64,000 nt of DNA from Rehmannia glutinosa. Its lineage: Eukaryota > Streptophyta > Magnoliopsida > Lamiales > Orobanchaceae. The translations under genes were made by a program, and so were the position numbers. This document shows positions 43,119-55,102 of this stretch, piece after piece; within the stretch, counting starts at the first letter, position 1, and each line of letters begins with the position of its first letter. The DNA lies in the NCBI GenBank assembly GCA_016081115.2, contig CM071936.1:87411943-87475942 (forward strand), read 5' to 3'. The notes under the pieces were generated by a model that searched no databases, was not told where the DNA came from, and saw only the letters and a list, made by a program, of their open reading frames with translations.

Positions 43119-43970
43119 CACCTCGCCAATACCTTTTGAGAGGTCAACATCGAGGCAACTCTATGGCGAAACTATATAACTATTCTTTGGCCTATAACTC
43201 TCCAGTCACAAGGTAATAATTCAAGCTCCTCTCCAATTGAAACTTATTAACAACAAGGGACCTCTTAAGGAGTTGTAAAGCTTCATGGCCTCCACAAGGT
43301 CTACCTAGTTCGGTGGAAACTAGTCGTTCAACTAGTACTTCTAAATTCGTCACTCTGAGAGAGGGATTCAGATTTCCTGTTCCACTTTATGTTCTATTCA
43401 GATCTCCCATTATACGAATGAATGACATGTGTAGATATATTAAAACAATCAACAATGCATATAATTTTGAATGACATGTGTTATTCATCCGGCTAAGTGG
43501 AAAAGGAAAAGGAAAAGGAAAATGGAAAATGAAACAGGAAATGTGTTTCTCAGAGAGAGTGCCTAGATAATTAAGACTATCGAACAACGTTCATGTCGGT
43601 CAAAACTTAACAAGGTTTGTCGCTACCTTAAGACGGAATTTTTCCACTTTAAATAGAAATTATATTTATAGGGGATACCATCACAAGCTTCACTTGCTTT
43701 GTATAAACTAACATGCACTAACCCACTATACATTGTTTTACGATTTCCAAAAAACCATGAACAAGAAACAAAGAATTGGAGTGTCTTAGTTTCTGATACT
43801 GCAACAATGTTTTAAATTAGCAGATCAGATGTCAATTGAACAATAGTATGTACAATATTGATACATAATAAGAAGAAAGGTTTTTTTTAACTCCCAGCAG
43901 TTCAAGAACAACAATGAAGGAGGTTTAAGAATGTACAATTGGAGATGAATCTTTAGATATTACGATTCAG
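43119..43970. other. 3' flank of the Yippee-like gene
   Basis: No other gene recognised. The part nearest 43970 should include the transcript's 3' UTR. No clear polyadenylation signal can be assigned. Confidence 0.4.
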
Positions 43971-46900
43971 TCAAGCATCATCGGCATCACTTCCTCCAAT
44001 ATGCGCTCCATGGCTGACCCAATAATTACTTCCGTCTGGGCCAGAAATCTTAAACCTGTTATATGGAAAGGCGGCATATCACAAAATTACCAACCATCTT
44101 CAATGTAATTTCTATAAGGAATAAGTACAAATAATACCCCTGAAGTTTAGCTTAATTATAAAAAAATCCAATTATCTTTTAAAATTACAAATACCCCTTG
44201 AGGTTTGTATTATTTTAAAAAAAAAATTACCTCCGAAGTTTGTATTATCTCAATGGGGTGTGATTTGTAAAATAGAATCATATGTCAATAGGGTACTTGT
44301 AATTTTGAAAGATTACCTCCGAAGTTTAGTTTAATTACAAAAAAAATTCAATTATCTTTTAAAATTACAAACACCCCTGGAGGTTTGTATTTTCTTTACA
44401 AGTTACCCCCTTAACAGGGTGCGATTTCTAAAATAGAAGCATATGTCAATGGGGTACTTGTAATTTTGAAAGATAATCGAGTCTTTTTGTAATTAGGCTA
44501 ATCCTCAAGGATAGTATTTACAATTATCGCTTTCTATAAATTGAAAATGAGACATGGACAGACCGCTCGAGAACAGATTTGCCTTCCTTGTACTTCTGAC
44601 TCTTCTCATGAGCAGATTCCTGAAGATAATTATCACATGATAATTACTCACAACTAAGATTGTCAAAACATATAAAGACTACAATTTTTTTCCATCCTAC
44701 TGATCTTACATATTTCCATCCAACAATTGAACCACATCGGACACAAAAGATATCTGCGACCACGTGCGATCCAGTCATCATCATCCTCTCTTCCTTGTCC
44801 CCAAGAGTTACATTTACTCTGGGGAAAAAAGTACGGAATTTAAGATGAATTTCAAATGCATTTTTTCCAGCCACTGTTTCCTTTTGGCAAGTTTTTTGCA
44901 TATGAGAGCAAATTACAAACTTTTCCTAATCTGTGCATGTGATGTGAAGTTTCCTTCATTATTCATGGTTTTCTACCTATGGAGCTTGAACATGTAAATG
45001 TGCACATCAATGGCGTAGCCAGGAAAAAAGTCGCGGTAGGCCCATACATGAAATTGAGGTGGGCCAGGTAAAAAACAAAAAGAAAAACCATATAAATATT
45101 AAATAAAAAATTTTCTTAAAAAAATTTACATAATAAAGAAAAAAAAATCTTAAAAAGTCCCCTAGCTCCGTCAGTGTGCACATGTCTCCTCTTTTTTCTA
45201 TCTTTGGCCGAAGTACTTGTTAAAATATGTTATATACATACAATATGGCCATTCAGGCAGAAAATGAAAATAACGATCATTTCTGCAGTTATCAAAGAAC
45301 ATAAAAAAAACTATCTATGCACAACAAAACTCAGCTAGTCATTGCAGTAATTGGATATGAATTTTTTTTTAATTTTCGTTCTGCTAGATAAAGTTTTTTA
45401 CCCCCAAAATGCAACTGCTTATGAAATTTTTCGAAAAATACACTATTCACTCTCTTTCACTTTTTTCTCTCACCAATCATATCTACTCTTTTTTTTTTAA
45501 AAGAAAAAAATAGACATCAAACCAACTATCATTCACTCTACACATTTTCTCACAAATTTCACTATTTACTCACTCAAATACTTCCAATCACCAATCATAT
45601 ACAATCAATGTTTTACTATTTTATATCAAATCAACTTTCACCATTATATTTTCATCTATTTTTCAATCACACTCCCAAAATTTATCATTCTTCTTTCAAT
45701 TTTTTTTTATTACTGTTCTCTAGCAGGAAAACAAATATAAAAATGAAAGGATATCCAATATCAAAGAACATCAAAAAGTTCACCCGTGCACAATAATTTT
45801 AAGCTTAGAGAGATGAAACATGCATATAAAAGTCCTAGGTCCGAAATTATAGTCGGAATAAGTTATCAGCTCAGGCAGCAGATTATTGTTGGAACAAGTC
45901 ATTATCTCAAGCAGCAAACTCCAACCACAATTTTCAGAGAATTCCCTGAAGACAAACACATATTTGAGATAATATAATATCAATCTCATATCCTCTTCCT
46001 CTTTAGCAGTCCACTTCTTTGAATGCACAAATTTAACACAATAAATGAGAAATCAAGTAGTTTCATTCATAAATGATAGTGTACTTATTTACTATCATTA
46101 ATTTGCCAAAAATAACCTTCTGAAATCAAATGAGTAAAGAACCTTGAAAAAGAACAGAAAGGTATTCACCAACTTATTTACACATCATATATGAAGCCAT
46201 CTCATGCCTTGGAAAAGTGTTGAATACATGTATCAGCTGCCGAAAATCAAGAAACACTTACACCTTATTGAAGAGATAAGCCTTCCCATGCCTGCAGTGG
46301 AAAGACTGAAGCAAACAACCACAAAAAAAGGAATGAGTAAAAAAATATGGGTCTGACAAAGGAGCTCAAATTGCTAAACACTTATTTTGGCAAGTAAAAG
46401 AAATACATTTGCAATTCAGCCTTCAGAATTGACAAAGTCATAAAAACTTCTAGACGTAAAGAACTAAGCGTACTACAGCCTAAGTTAATCTTTATTGGAC
46501 TTTCCAATGTGCTGTTTCATTTTTATTTTCTTTTTTTCCCCCTTGGAAAAGGTTTACGTAGAAAACTAGAAGTTTTTATTTCCTGATAAAATAACTGGCA
46601 GGGATATGCTGCATAGAAATAACATCATTAAGATTTACTAACACTCAAATTGAGAAGATGAGGAAATGAAAAATTATGTAACCATCCAGATAAGCTAGGA
46701 ACAATTGCTCTGCCGTCTCATCAAAAATGGTAAGGAATTTCCTGAGTCAGAGTAGATGTTTAATCTAAAAGTAGAGCACAAAATTTCTACAGAAGGAAAC
46801 ACAACAAGATAAAAGAATAAATCCATGCAGCAACAAAATGCTTCTTTCACATGCTCAGATGCTGTAACATCGTGTGCATTTACTGAAGATTAAATGCAGC

Positions 46901-47813
46901 AAAAATTAGCATTATGAAAGGTATATGCAGCGCATTTCTGACAAACTATTCTACGTTTTACACCAAATCTGTAGGACGAGGGAGACCAGGCAAGAAACAA
47001 ACCACTTTAGACTTTGATTTGCTTAGATAACACTTTTTTTTCCGCACCAATCTGTAATATCAAACCAAGACTTCGGTGAATACAGGAGTGACAATGCAGT
47101 AGACTATCTAAACAGAGTGATCGTAGCCGAGTTTCCATTGTTCCAACAAGAACACAGACTGTAAAATAGGAAACAAAAGTTGAAAGTACATTTCAACATT
47201 TGAAATAGCAATGTTGGCAACAATTTCTGCAATTCAATATTTCTCTGTTGTTTCAAAATAATCATAGATTTCTTTCTTGCAGAAATACCAGCAATCAAAT
47301 CAAAAGGTAATATCACATTAATGTTAGTATGGCTCTTAATGCAAAAAGAAAATTAAATTCTACTCCCAACATTTTCAACAAAAAACTCCATCATTAATCA
47401 ATATTAGACAATTACCCTCAAGAGGAAAAGTCAACTACCAAACAAAACCAGATCATTAAAATAACTAAAACTACAAAAATTCAGAGTGACAGCTCCAAGA
47501 TTGAACATCAAGTCAAAAATCAAGAAACAAGAACAATAACTGATCATTACCATAATCAAAACTACCAAAAATTTCACAGTGACAACTCCAAGTTGTGGTA
47601 TAACATGTCAAAAAACAAATGATGTTTATTTCCAAATCCAAGATTGTACATAATCAACTCAAGAACAATTTTTAAAAAAATTGATCTTCCCCATAATTTG
47701 AAAGGAGAAAGATAAACCTTGGAGAGGATGTCATCACTAAGTGCAAGATGAGTCCCACAGTGCTTGCAACTGTAGATCTTGCCTTCAAGAGTCACCACAA
47801 ACACTCTCCCCAT
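43971..47813 (-). CDS. Yippee-like zinc-binding protein, five coding exons
   Basis: Yippee family proteins are small, conserved eukaryotic zinc-binding proteins of largely unknown role. Coding exons on the minus strand are 47718-47813, 46262-46305, 44710-44818, 44564-44619 and 43971-44055. They total 390 bases, 129 residues plus TGA, typical for plant members. The start MGRVFVVTLEGKIYSCKHC is the family's usual N-terminus. Cysteines 16, 19, 72 and 75 give the diagnostic C-X2-C, 52-residue gap, C-X2-C zinc site. FHCRHGKAYLFNK (34-46) and EERMMMTGSH (56-65) are further family blocks. All introns are GT-AG. The fourth donor (GTCTGT) is weak but joins in phase. No stop or frame break is seen. Introns 2 and 4 hold MITEs. 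It is the only intact host gene found here. Confidence 0.93.
44118..44530. mobile_element. Mutator-like MITE, copy 2, in intron 4 of the Yippee-like gene
   Basis: Perfect 9-bp TSD tttctataa at 44109-44117 and 44531-44539, the length typical of Mutator-like elements. The ends GGAATAAGTACAAATAATACCC and inverse ...ACTATCC resemble the other two copies. The interior is a set of direct and inverted units containing AAATTACAAA and CCTCCGAAGTTT. Confidence 0.8.
45008..45175. mobile_element. hAT-like MITE in intron 2 of the Yippee-like gene
   Basis: 8-bp TSD gtgcacat at 45000-45007 and 45176-45183. Ends CAATGGCGTAGCCAGG and inverse CTAGCTCCGTCAGT. 168 bp, AT-rich middle. Confidence 0.75.
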
Positions 47814-48160
47814 CTCCCCCTTTGAAATCCTCAACCCCAGAAATTCAAAGAAAAAGGAAAAAAAATAAATAAAACAACTCAGCAAGAAAATTGTCAAGAA
47901 AACAAAAACCAGAAAAACCCACTTCACATGCAAGCAATTTCAAAAAGAATTTCAAAAGGGTTATTTTGGATTGAACGTGAAGAAACGGATAAAAGGAAAA
48001 CCAAGATTAGACGGCAGGAGTAGAAAAATAAAGAAAAAGAGATAATTTTTTTTTTTTTTAATAAAGAAAAAATGTGGTACCTCGAAGACTGACAACCGAA
48101 AGTGCAAGAAATGTGGGTTGGAGTTGGAGAAATGAATTTCAATACAGGTAAATGCACTCA
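47814..48160 (-). other. Probable 5' UTR with possible leader intron of the Yippee-like gene
   Basis: Upstream of the ATG on the minus strand a pyrimidine-rich tract ending TTGAG/GATTTC lies close to the start codon. A CTTCGAG/GTACCA donor-like site lies near 48080. A leader intron of about 240 bp would fit. No TATA box is assigned. Confidence 0.35.
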
Positions 48161-48695
48161 AAAAACACGTATATTAATGGATGTTTGCAGCATATTCACA
48201 TTTGCCCGTCCATCGTCATACGCTTTTCTGTAAGTGGACCTCCACAGTTACGTGTATGTATCGACATTCATACTTTGCAAATATAAAATTTGAAATAAAT
48301 AAAGAAGATAAGATATACGGGTAGATTATTTGTTCGAATTTTCATGTAGTAATTGTTCTTAACCCAAGACCTATCTGCCACTCCCCTGCCTTATTTTACC
48401 CAAAAAGACAAAAAATAATTTTTTTTTGAAAGCAAAAGGACAAAAAATAATAAATAAAGTGATTAGGGGGAAATTTGTAATTCCCCTTTTACTTATTTAA
48501 TTTTACAATAATTCAGTTATCAATCTATATCATTAGTTGGGCCAAGCCATATTACACTATTCCTATGAGGCCTAACTTAACACACAAGATCCATGAGCCC
48601 TAGCTCATTACATCAGACCCATGAACCCCACCGTCTCAAATACAATCAGTCATTTCTATTTATTTGTAAGTTTACAACTTATGTCATTAATTCCA
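48161..48695. other. Upstream intergenic DNA
   Basis: No gene or element end recognised before the Helitron-like terminus at 48696. Confidence 0.35.
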
Positions 48696-48720
48696 CTAGT
48701 AATTCACCCCATGCGTTGCA
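48696..48720 (-). mobile_element. Helitron-like 3' terminus
   Basis: On the minus strand a small hairpin (CGTGC AAC GCATG, one wobble pair) precedes GGGGTGAATTACTAG and then T, like the left end of the Helitron at 20130. The matching 5' TC end to the right was not found. Confidence 0.4.
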
Positions 48721-50113
48721 CGTATATTTTTATTTTAATATTATTATTTTATAATATCTATTAACATGAACTGGTATTTATTACTTTATTTTAATAGTAA
48801 TATTCGTATAAGATTATTGAAAAACAAAAATTTATCTATCAATTTTATATTTTCAACCATAAGCTTAAATGTCTAATTCAACTCGTTCAAAATTATCCCT
48901 CAATTTATGCATGTCTCTAAATTATTTGAAATTTGTGAGACATGTATTTTTATATTGTACTTGTACTGTTGAAAAAAATTAGAATACTTAGAATACTTCA
49001 CATTGTTAATAAAAACATGTAAATTGAGATATTATTCAAAATAATATGGTAGAAAAAATCGTGAATAAAATTAAAATGAACTATTATGTCATTGATATAA
49101 ATATTAGTAGTATTAACATAAATTTTACAGCAATATCATAGTAATCCACTAAAAAACTTACGAACATAAACATGATATAACTGAAACAGGATATAGAAAT
49201 AGTACAATTGATATCAATATTCATTCTTTGACATTCGGTTGAGCTACCACCCGCCTTTATGTCTCATTATCAGTTGCACCAACCGCCGCCTACCCCTGTT
49301 TGGGAGTTACTCCACACCTTTATGTCACATCCTATCTTATCGGTCATTAGATACTTAGCTAGGTCTTTCCTTCAGTAGATTTGTCTTCCCTCTCAGGCCC
49401 TCTGAAATGGCCTTCTAATTCCCGGCTTAACTAGTCTGGTTGCCTTAGTATTTATTCAACTCAAAGGATCTACCCATATGCAAGTCTATCTATGGAAACC
49501 TGTATATACCCAAAGAGGTCCGGATCAGAGTCTGTTTTAAGTTTGTCTGAAAATTTTGTAGATCATCTACTAGTACAGTTTTGAATCACATAACGAAAAT
49601 GAAATTACAAATTATAGAACAACAATTGGAATTTTTAATAAATTAAATTACATAAACACAATAAAAAATGTCCTGAATCATGTGTTCAAGACACTATCCT
49701 TAAAACATATTCGTCCCATATTCTGGATGTGTATTTCCAAGGATAATACATGATTATCTTACGTCCGACAAACCGAAGGATGGGCCTGGAAATTATCACC
49801 AACAATTCAAGAGTTTTGGAGGTATATGGAAATTTTGTGTGTTTTTCAAATAGGAGAAATAATTCATATTTATAGATATAAATATGACCTCTCATCACCA
49901 AATAAAATTTGACATTTACTATTAAAAATGTCAAAATAAAATTTGTCATTTACTATTAAAAATGTTAAAACAGATTTTGTCCTTTACTATTAAAAATGTC
50001 AAAAATAAACCTTGCCCTTTACTATTACAAGGGTCAAAAATAAATTTACTTCAATTTTTCCAACAAGGCCATGTTCAATCAAATGAGTGTTTTTGCTTTC
50101 TTTTTTTGGGAAC
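48721..50113. other. AT-rich sequence, no gene; may include Helitron interior
   Basis: A GC-richer block at 49230-49450 shows no recognisable protein. Three near-copies of a unit containing TTTACTATTAAAAATGTC lie at 49910-50030. Confidence 0.4.
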
Positions 50114-50114
50114 T

Positions 50115-50719
50115 TGTTGATGTTCTTCTTGGACCAACTAAGAAAATACACGGATTATCTGACTTGGAAACTAAAAATGAACACTTGAAAATTATAAGAA
50201 GTGGCTAATTCTGCCTTTTATTATGAATACTGAGCAGAGCGTGTCTGGTCGGTTTCTTACACACAGTTTGAATTTACAGGCTATATAGTAGGATTTTTTT
50301 TCTTGTCTTTTTCCTAATAAATGTGATCTATTTATACTAATACAATTAGTGGGCTAATCATCATTACATCTAAGATAATGGTGGGATAATTGTGGGACAC
50401 GTGTCTTCTCCCTGGTGTACATGAGGTGCATGTTGGTCATGTGTTGAGAGAAGCTTGTTGACTTGTCCCGTTGGCTCATTGACATGTAGCATCTTGGTCT
50501 GCCACTGGTGTGTTGAATCCACTTAGTGGGAGATTTGTTTGAGTGGGACACTTACTGGAATTATTTGGTTGTAGTGGGTCGGGCTCGGCTCGGGCCACGT
50601 TATCAGGTCGGCTTCTTACGTCATCTTGGTCGGCCCACGTCATTTTGGGAAGCTTACATCATCATCACCTAAATGGCCACGTGGAAATATTTTTGTCCAG
50701 CTCGGCTCGAGTATCATCA
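50115..50719 (-). repeat. 3' LTR of the aORF-bearing gypsy element
   Basis: On the minus strand it begins TGATGATACTCGAGCCGAGC and ends GAACATCAACA. It closely matches 55100-55702. Confidence 0.88.
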
Positions 50720-50740
50720 TTGGCCCCCCAGTTCAACTCC
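50720..50740 (-). promoter_or_regulatory. Polypurine tract before the 3' LTR
   Basis: The minus strand reads GAACTGGGGGGCCAA immediately before the LTR's TGATGATAC start, which fixes the element orientation. Confidence 0.6.
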
Positions 50741-51010
50741 AATGAGAAGATTCTTCAAAACGGTTTTGAACTTAATTTTGGAAAGAGAAAAATTAGAAGT
50801 CAAACGGTTTTTAAACTGTTGACAGTTGTCACATGTCTATCAATGTCTGAAACGGTGCATTAATTGAGTCTCATGATGATAGACACATGGCATCTTTCTG
50901 TTGGACCATCATGGTGTGGGAAACGTGGGGACGGCACACTTACTCAGCTTTTTTGAATTTGAAAAGACGCGCCTCTTTCAACTGGCGTGATACTTCCGAG
51001 GGGAGTTAAC

Positions 51011-51018
51011 CTATAAAT
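51011..51018 (+). promoter_or_regulatory. TATA box upstream of the aORF
   Basis: CCTATAAATATGG on the plus strand, about 170 bp before the aORF ATG and outside the LTR. A pyrimidine-rich stretch and CACTTCTTACAAACTAGC follow, suiting a separate antisense transcript. Confidence 0.55.
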
Positions 51019-52253
51019 ATGGCTTTCCTCTTTCATTTTCCACTTTCGCATTCACTTCTTACAAACTAGCATTTGCAGAGACCGAGCAGAAGATTTAAGG
51101 TCGGCATTGAGAACAAAAGCTCAAGAACACCTAGGTAACTTTCCAAAATTTTCCTTTCCTTCTTCTTTTTCTTTCTTATTTCGAAAAACATGTCCGGTTC
51201 CACTGACGACAGTCAAAACCGAGATTTTAGCGTAGAAGTTGAAGCTGAAGATCCCCGTCCGACGATCCTCCATCTATAATTCCTTCGCCGGAAAGAGAAG
51301 CAACTCTAGAAAACCCTAACATCATCAACGTCCCCAGTTCTAGTTACAACCCTGAATCGGAGGTCCCTTGGGCGATCGATACGTGATTTTCAATCCTTCT
51401 CCTATCACAGTGATCCATGAGGGTGTAGTGTATAAGACAAATTTGTCTCCAGAGGAGACAGCGAGCAAGCAGAGACTTCGGACCATCAAGCAAACAACTC
51501 AGGAGATTTGAACATGGAACCTGAGCATAGTGACCGTGAGGAGGTTAGGGTGCCAGAGGGCATGGGTGCAGTTGATGTAGAAGTCCTCGAAGCAAATGGG
51601 AAGGAGCATGGTAGTCTGGACGCAGCCGGGCAGAGGACTGAACCAAGTGGGACCGAGGCCGCAGGGCCAAGTAGTAGGTCCCCAATGAATACGGGGGAAG
51701 GGTGGACTCAAACCGACCAGAATAACGAAATAGACCTGATGATGCCGCATGAGTTTGAGGTCCTTTATCAGAGGCATCAGATCCCTTCATCTGTACATTT
51801 CTGGTTGCCTGACCATGCCGAGGTGCCCGAGGTGCCGCTCACAGGGTGTATTGCTATGTATGCCTATAACATCTTGTACGGGTTGAGGTTTCCCCTGCCG
51901 AGGCTGATAACCAAGTGGTTCAGGAGGTGGGGCTTGCCTTTGTCCCAGGTGCATCTATTGATCTAGGGTCGGTTGAATTGGCTACTGGTAGTTTTCTCCC
52001 GACAGAAGTATTCACACCCTCACTTCGAGGAGTTGAAAGAGCTCTTCGTGTGGAAAGCGACCCTAGGCCGGGGGGCCCATCATGGTGGTATTATGTACAG
52101 ACCCGTCCTGGCTATTGATGGGCTGGTTCTGGGCCTTCAACAATCTTTGAAGGAGTGGAAGGATAAATGGTTCTGGGTCGGTGGTGATTGGCAGCCCCGT
52201 CAAGGGGATGGGGACTCGGTTTTTCCCTCCGCTCCAATTCCGATATGATTTCC

Positions 52254-52324
52254 GTAAGTATACTTTATTCTTTAAATTTCCAGAAAATTTTCTAATCGTA
52301 AATTCTTTACTCTTTTCGTGCAAG
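52254..52324 (+). other. aORF intron 1
   Basis: Donor GTAAGTATA, T-rich interior, acceptor CGTGCAAG. The preceding exon ends just after the PIPI motif. Confidence 0.6.
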
Positions 52325-52679
52325 GAATCATCCTTCCCCAAACCGTCTCTCAGCCGAGTTCGTGAACCGACTAGAAAATATTCAAGCTTTAGCTGCGTCG
52401 AACAGGAAAATACAGTTCCTGGCTACAGAGGCTGAGCTATCTCGGGTCGGCCTACATATAGAAGGCTACCTAACGAGCCGGAGGCCGAGCAAGAGGTGGC
52501 CTGGGAAGAGCAAGGTGGTGGCAGTCCACCACAAGTAGAGCGAGGCAGGACGTCGGTGCCAGAGACATAGCCTTCGAGGACTGAACAGGTCGGGACGACC
52601 CCGTTAAGGTATGATCCTCTTAGGCAAGTGCCTCCTATGGCCGAGCGAACCGATCAGCTGCAACAGACTGAAACCCAAG

Positions 52680-52762
52680 GTAAGCGTATTTCCTTAAGTT
52701 TGAATTTCCTTGTATTTCAACATCTTCTTCACTCTTTTTCATATTTTGTGTGTTCTTTGTAG
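52680..52762 (+). other. aORF intron 2
   Basis: Donor CAAG/GTAAGCG and acceptor TTCTTTGTAG/GCACG, with a long pyrimidine tract. Confidence 0.6.
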
Positions 52763-53965
52763 GCACGACAGGGGTGGATGTCTTTGCCCGTCTTAACCGT
52801 GTAAGGCGGACTGCTACTCGGGGGACTGGGACAAATACCGGGCAGGCTGTCGGAACCGAGGAGGGGAGGCAAGATGAAATTCAGCGTGGTAAGCGTAAGG
52901 CCACGGATGATCAAGAAGAAGAGGAGCAACCTCTCAGGCGGAGGAGATGGAGTGGGATTGAAATAAATGAGCCCAGCCAGACTGAGAGGACCAAGCTGAC
53001 TCCGTGGGTACCCCCGATCAACATCCTTCGGGAGAGACTCTTAATGAAGCCCCGCGGTGCGCATTTTTGGACGATTTGGGGTAGGAGGCACATTTTATCC
53101 CCCTAAATCTTGGTAGGGAGGAGGCCTGCGAGGGAACGGCCGGTTTGAGGCCCAAATGGTTCATCGAATTAACCAAGTTCTTGACGCCGACCGAGGAGCA
53201 GGTGGCAGAACTGCCTGAGGGTGGTCGGGCAGCACGGGATATGTCGGACCGAGCCTGGATGACTAGGATAGAGCTATTCTGCACGGAGACCGGGTGGTAG
53301 AAGAAGGCTTAATATGCCATGGGGTTATCTGGCAAAATCATTGGCACCCTGTGGCATATGATTGGGCAGCCGCACAACCTGGAAAGGCGTTATGGTAATT
53401 TGCAAGAGGCCCATGCTACTCTGCGCGGGATTCAGGAGTCTTTGGAGACTCAGACCAAAGCGGCCGTGGTGGCGGCTAATACTGAAAGAAGGCCTGTTGA
53501 GGAGGCTAGAGTTGCTCGGGATCAGGTGCAAAAAGTTGAGGGGGAGCTTCGTGCATAGGTCGTGGAGTTGAGAAGGGTGGTGGCTGCACATCTGGGGGAG
53601 CTGGAGAGGCGAGAGGCCGAGATTCGAAGGGAGATGGAGGAGGTTTTTAGGAAGCAACTGGAGGAGGCTCGGGTGGAGGCCGTGAGGGCCTATAAACGGT
53701 GGGTGGAGTTGCCTTTATGCTGACATGCGGGCATGCGACCAGCATCGAAGAGATTCTTGGGGACCTCAAGAAGGGTAAGACCGTGGCCGATCTGGAAAAA
53801 GAGCTTGATGCTCTGAATGCAGACCTGGCAGTGCTCCGTCCTCAGTACCCGGGCGCCATTTCTGAGCAAGATGCCCCTACAGCCAATGACGATGGAAAGG
53901 AAGTAGCCTCAAGCGGTCGGACCCAGACTCCTGCTCTTGGTGGGACCCAGTCTCTCGCTCCGTAG

Positions 53966-54376
53966 GGTGTTTTATGTTTTTCTTTTTTGTTTTTGATGTA
54001 ATCGGCCTCGGGCCCCCATGTCATATTTTTGTCTTTAATGAAAATTTCCTTCTAGTTGTTTTTCCACTTATTATCATTTATAAATTCTGCTAAGTGTTGG
54101 GCTCGGCATACTTGTTGAGTACAAAGATGCATGGATTAGATGTCGGGCTGGAAGTTGATATGCACGAACGTTTAAGTAAATTTCTTCAAAGTGTTGAGCT
54201 CGGGACTAGGCCGAGTCTTGCTTGCAGCGAGCTCGATGCTAGGTCGAGTTTTGAAAATAGTTATTTATGACGTGCTTGGATCTAGGCCAAGACGTAGGGT
54301 TGTATATTGTGCTCGGGACTTGGCCGAGACGAACAAAGTTTAAGACAGTTGATTTTTTGCTCGGAAATTTTGAACT
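53966..54376. other. Spacer between aORF and integrase ends
   Basis: The two genes converge here. The spacer contains several GGCTCGG/CTCGGGACTTGGCCGAG repeats. No coding. Confidence 0.45.
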
Positions 54377-55102
54377 TTATTGATAATATTTCTTCAGATA
54401 AGATATATTCCATGGATGATTGAACTTTTCCCCACTCAAGTATTCGAGCTCGTACGCCCCATTTAATAAGACCTTGCTAATTATATACGGGCTTTCCCAG
54501 GTCGGCTTTAGTGGGCTGGGCTCAGCTCCCGTGACCTTCTTTAAGACTAGATCACTGACTAGAAATTTTCTTTCCTTCACCTTTGAGTTGTAGTACCTTT
54601 CACTTCTCTATTTATATATAGCATTTTTCATCTTGGCACTGCATCTATTTTTTTCTAACAGATCCAGTTCAGCTCGTAGGGAGACCTCATTATTTTCTTC
54701 AGAAAAATTAGCAATTCTGAATGTTGGAGCCCCAATTTCTACTGAAATGACGGCCTCGAATCCATATGCCATGGAGAAAAGTGTTTCACCCATGGCAAAT
54801 ATATGTGTTGTCCGGTATGCCCATAATACTCCGAGTAACTCCTCGGGCCAATTTCCCTTGGATTCTTCCAGTCTCGTCTTCAATGTGTATTTGAGGATTT
54901 TGTTCACTGCCTCGACCTGGCGGTTAGTTTGTGGATGATATGGAGTGGAGAAGTGGTTCTTGATGTGAAAACTTTCGCAAAAAGTTCAAAATCTTCGGTT
55001 ATCGAATTGTTTCCCGTTATCTGTTACTATTGAATATGGTATCCCGAATCTGCATATGATTGGCTTCCACACAAAATTAATGATCTTCTCTTCGTCTATC
55101 TT
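54377..55102 (-). pseudogene. Gypsy integrase C-terminal half, fused to the 5' LTR
   Basis: On the minus strand it begins directly at the LTR edge with KIDEEKIINFVWKPIICRFGIP, then IVTDNGKQFDN (second catalytic aspartate, near 55020). A broken YHPQT block and VNKILKYTLKTRLEESKGNW carry the glutamate region near 54910. The C-terminal GPY-like domain includes FLVSDLVLKKVTGAEPSPLKPTWESPYIISKVL (54560-54450) and ends NISYLKKYYQ with a stop at 54377. The catalytic N-terminal half is gone. Stops near 54985 and 54605 add damage. The style is Tat lineage. Confidence 0.85.

Larger units (their letters stand above)
51190..53965 (+). pseudogene. aORF: putative gypsy-type transposon protein, spliced
   Basis: The function of these antisense ORFs is unknown. 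Many carry the Pfam family called putative gypsy type transposon. ATG at 51190 starts an acidic N-terminus. The domain core lies at 51790-52245: FWLPDHAEVPEVP, GLRFPLPRLITKWFRRWGLPLSQVH, then (frame shifted at about 51964) HPHFEELKELFVWKAT and LKEWKDKWFWVGGDWQPR. Introns at 52254-52324 and 52680-52762 have GT-AG ends. The last exon encodes basic KRKATDDQEEEEQPLRRRRW and a long Glu/Ala/Arg coiled coil, ending at 53965. Stops near 51278, 51515 and 53556 and the shift make it inactive. The + strand orientation is opposite to integrase. Confidence 0.75.

Noticed and set aside
50543..50863. 106-codon plus-strand frame near the 3' LTR
   Set aside because: It overlaps the LTR and a similar frame recurs in the other LTR (55526-55771). 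It is LTR sequence, not an independent gene.
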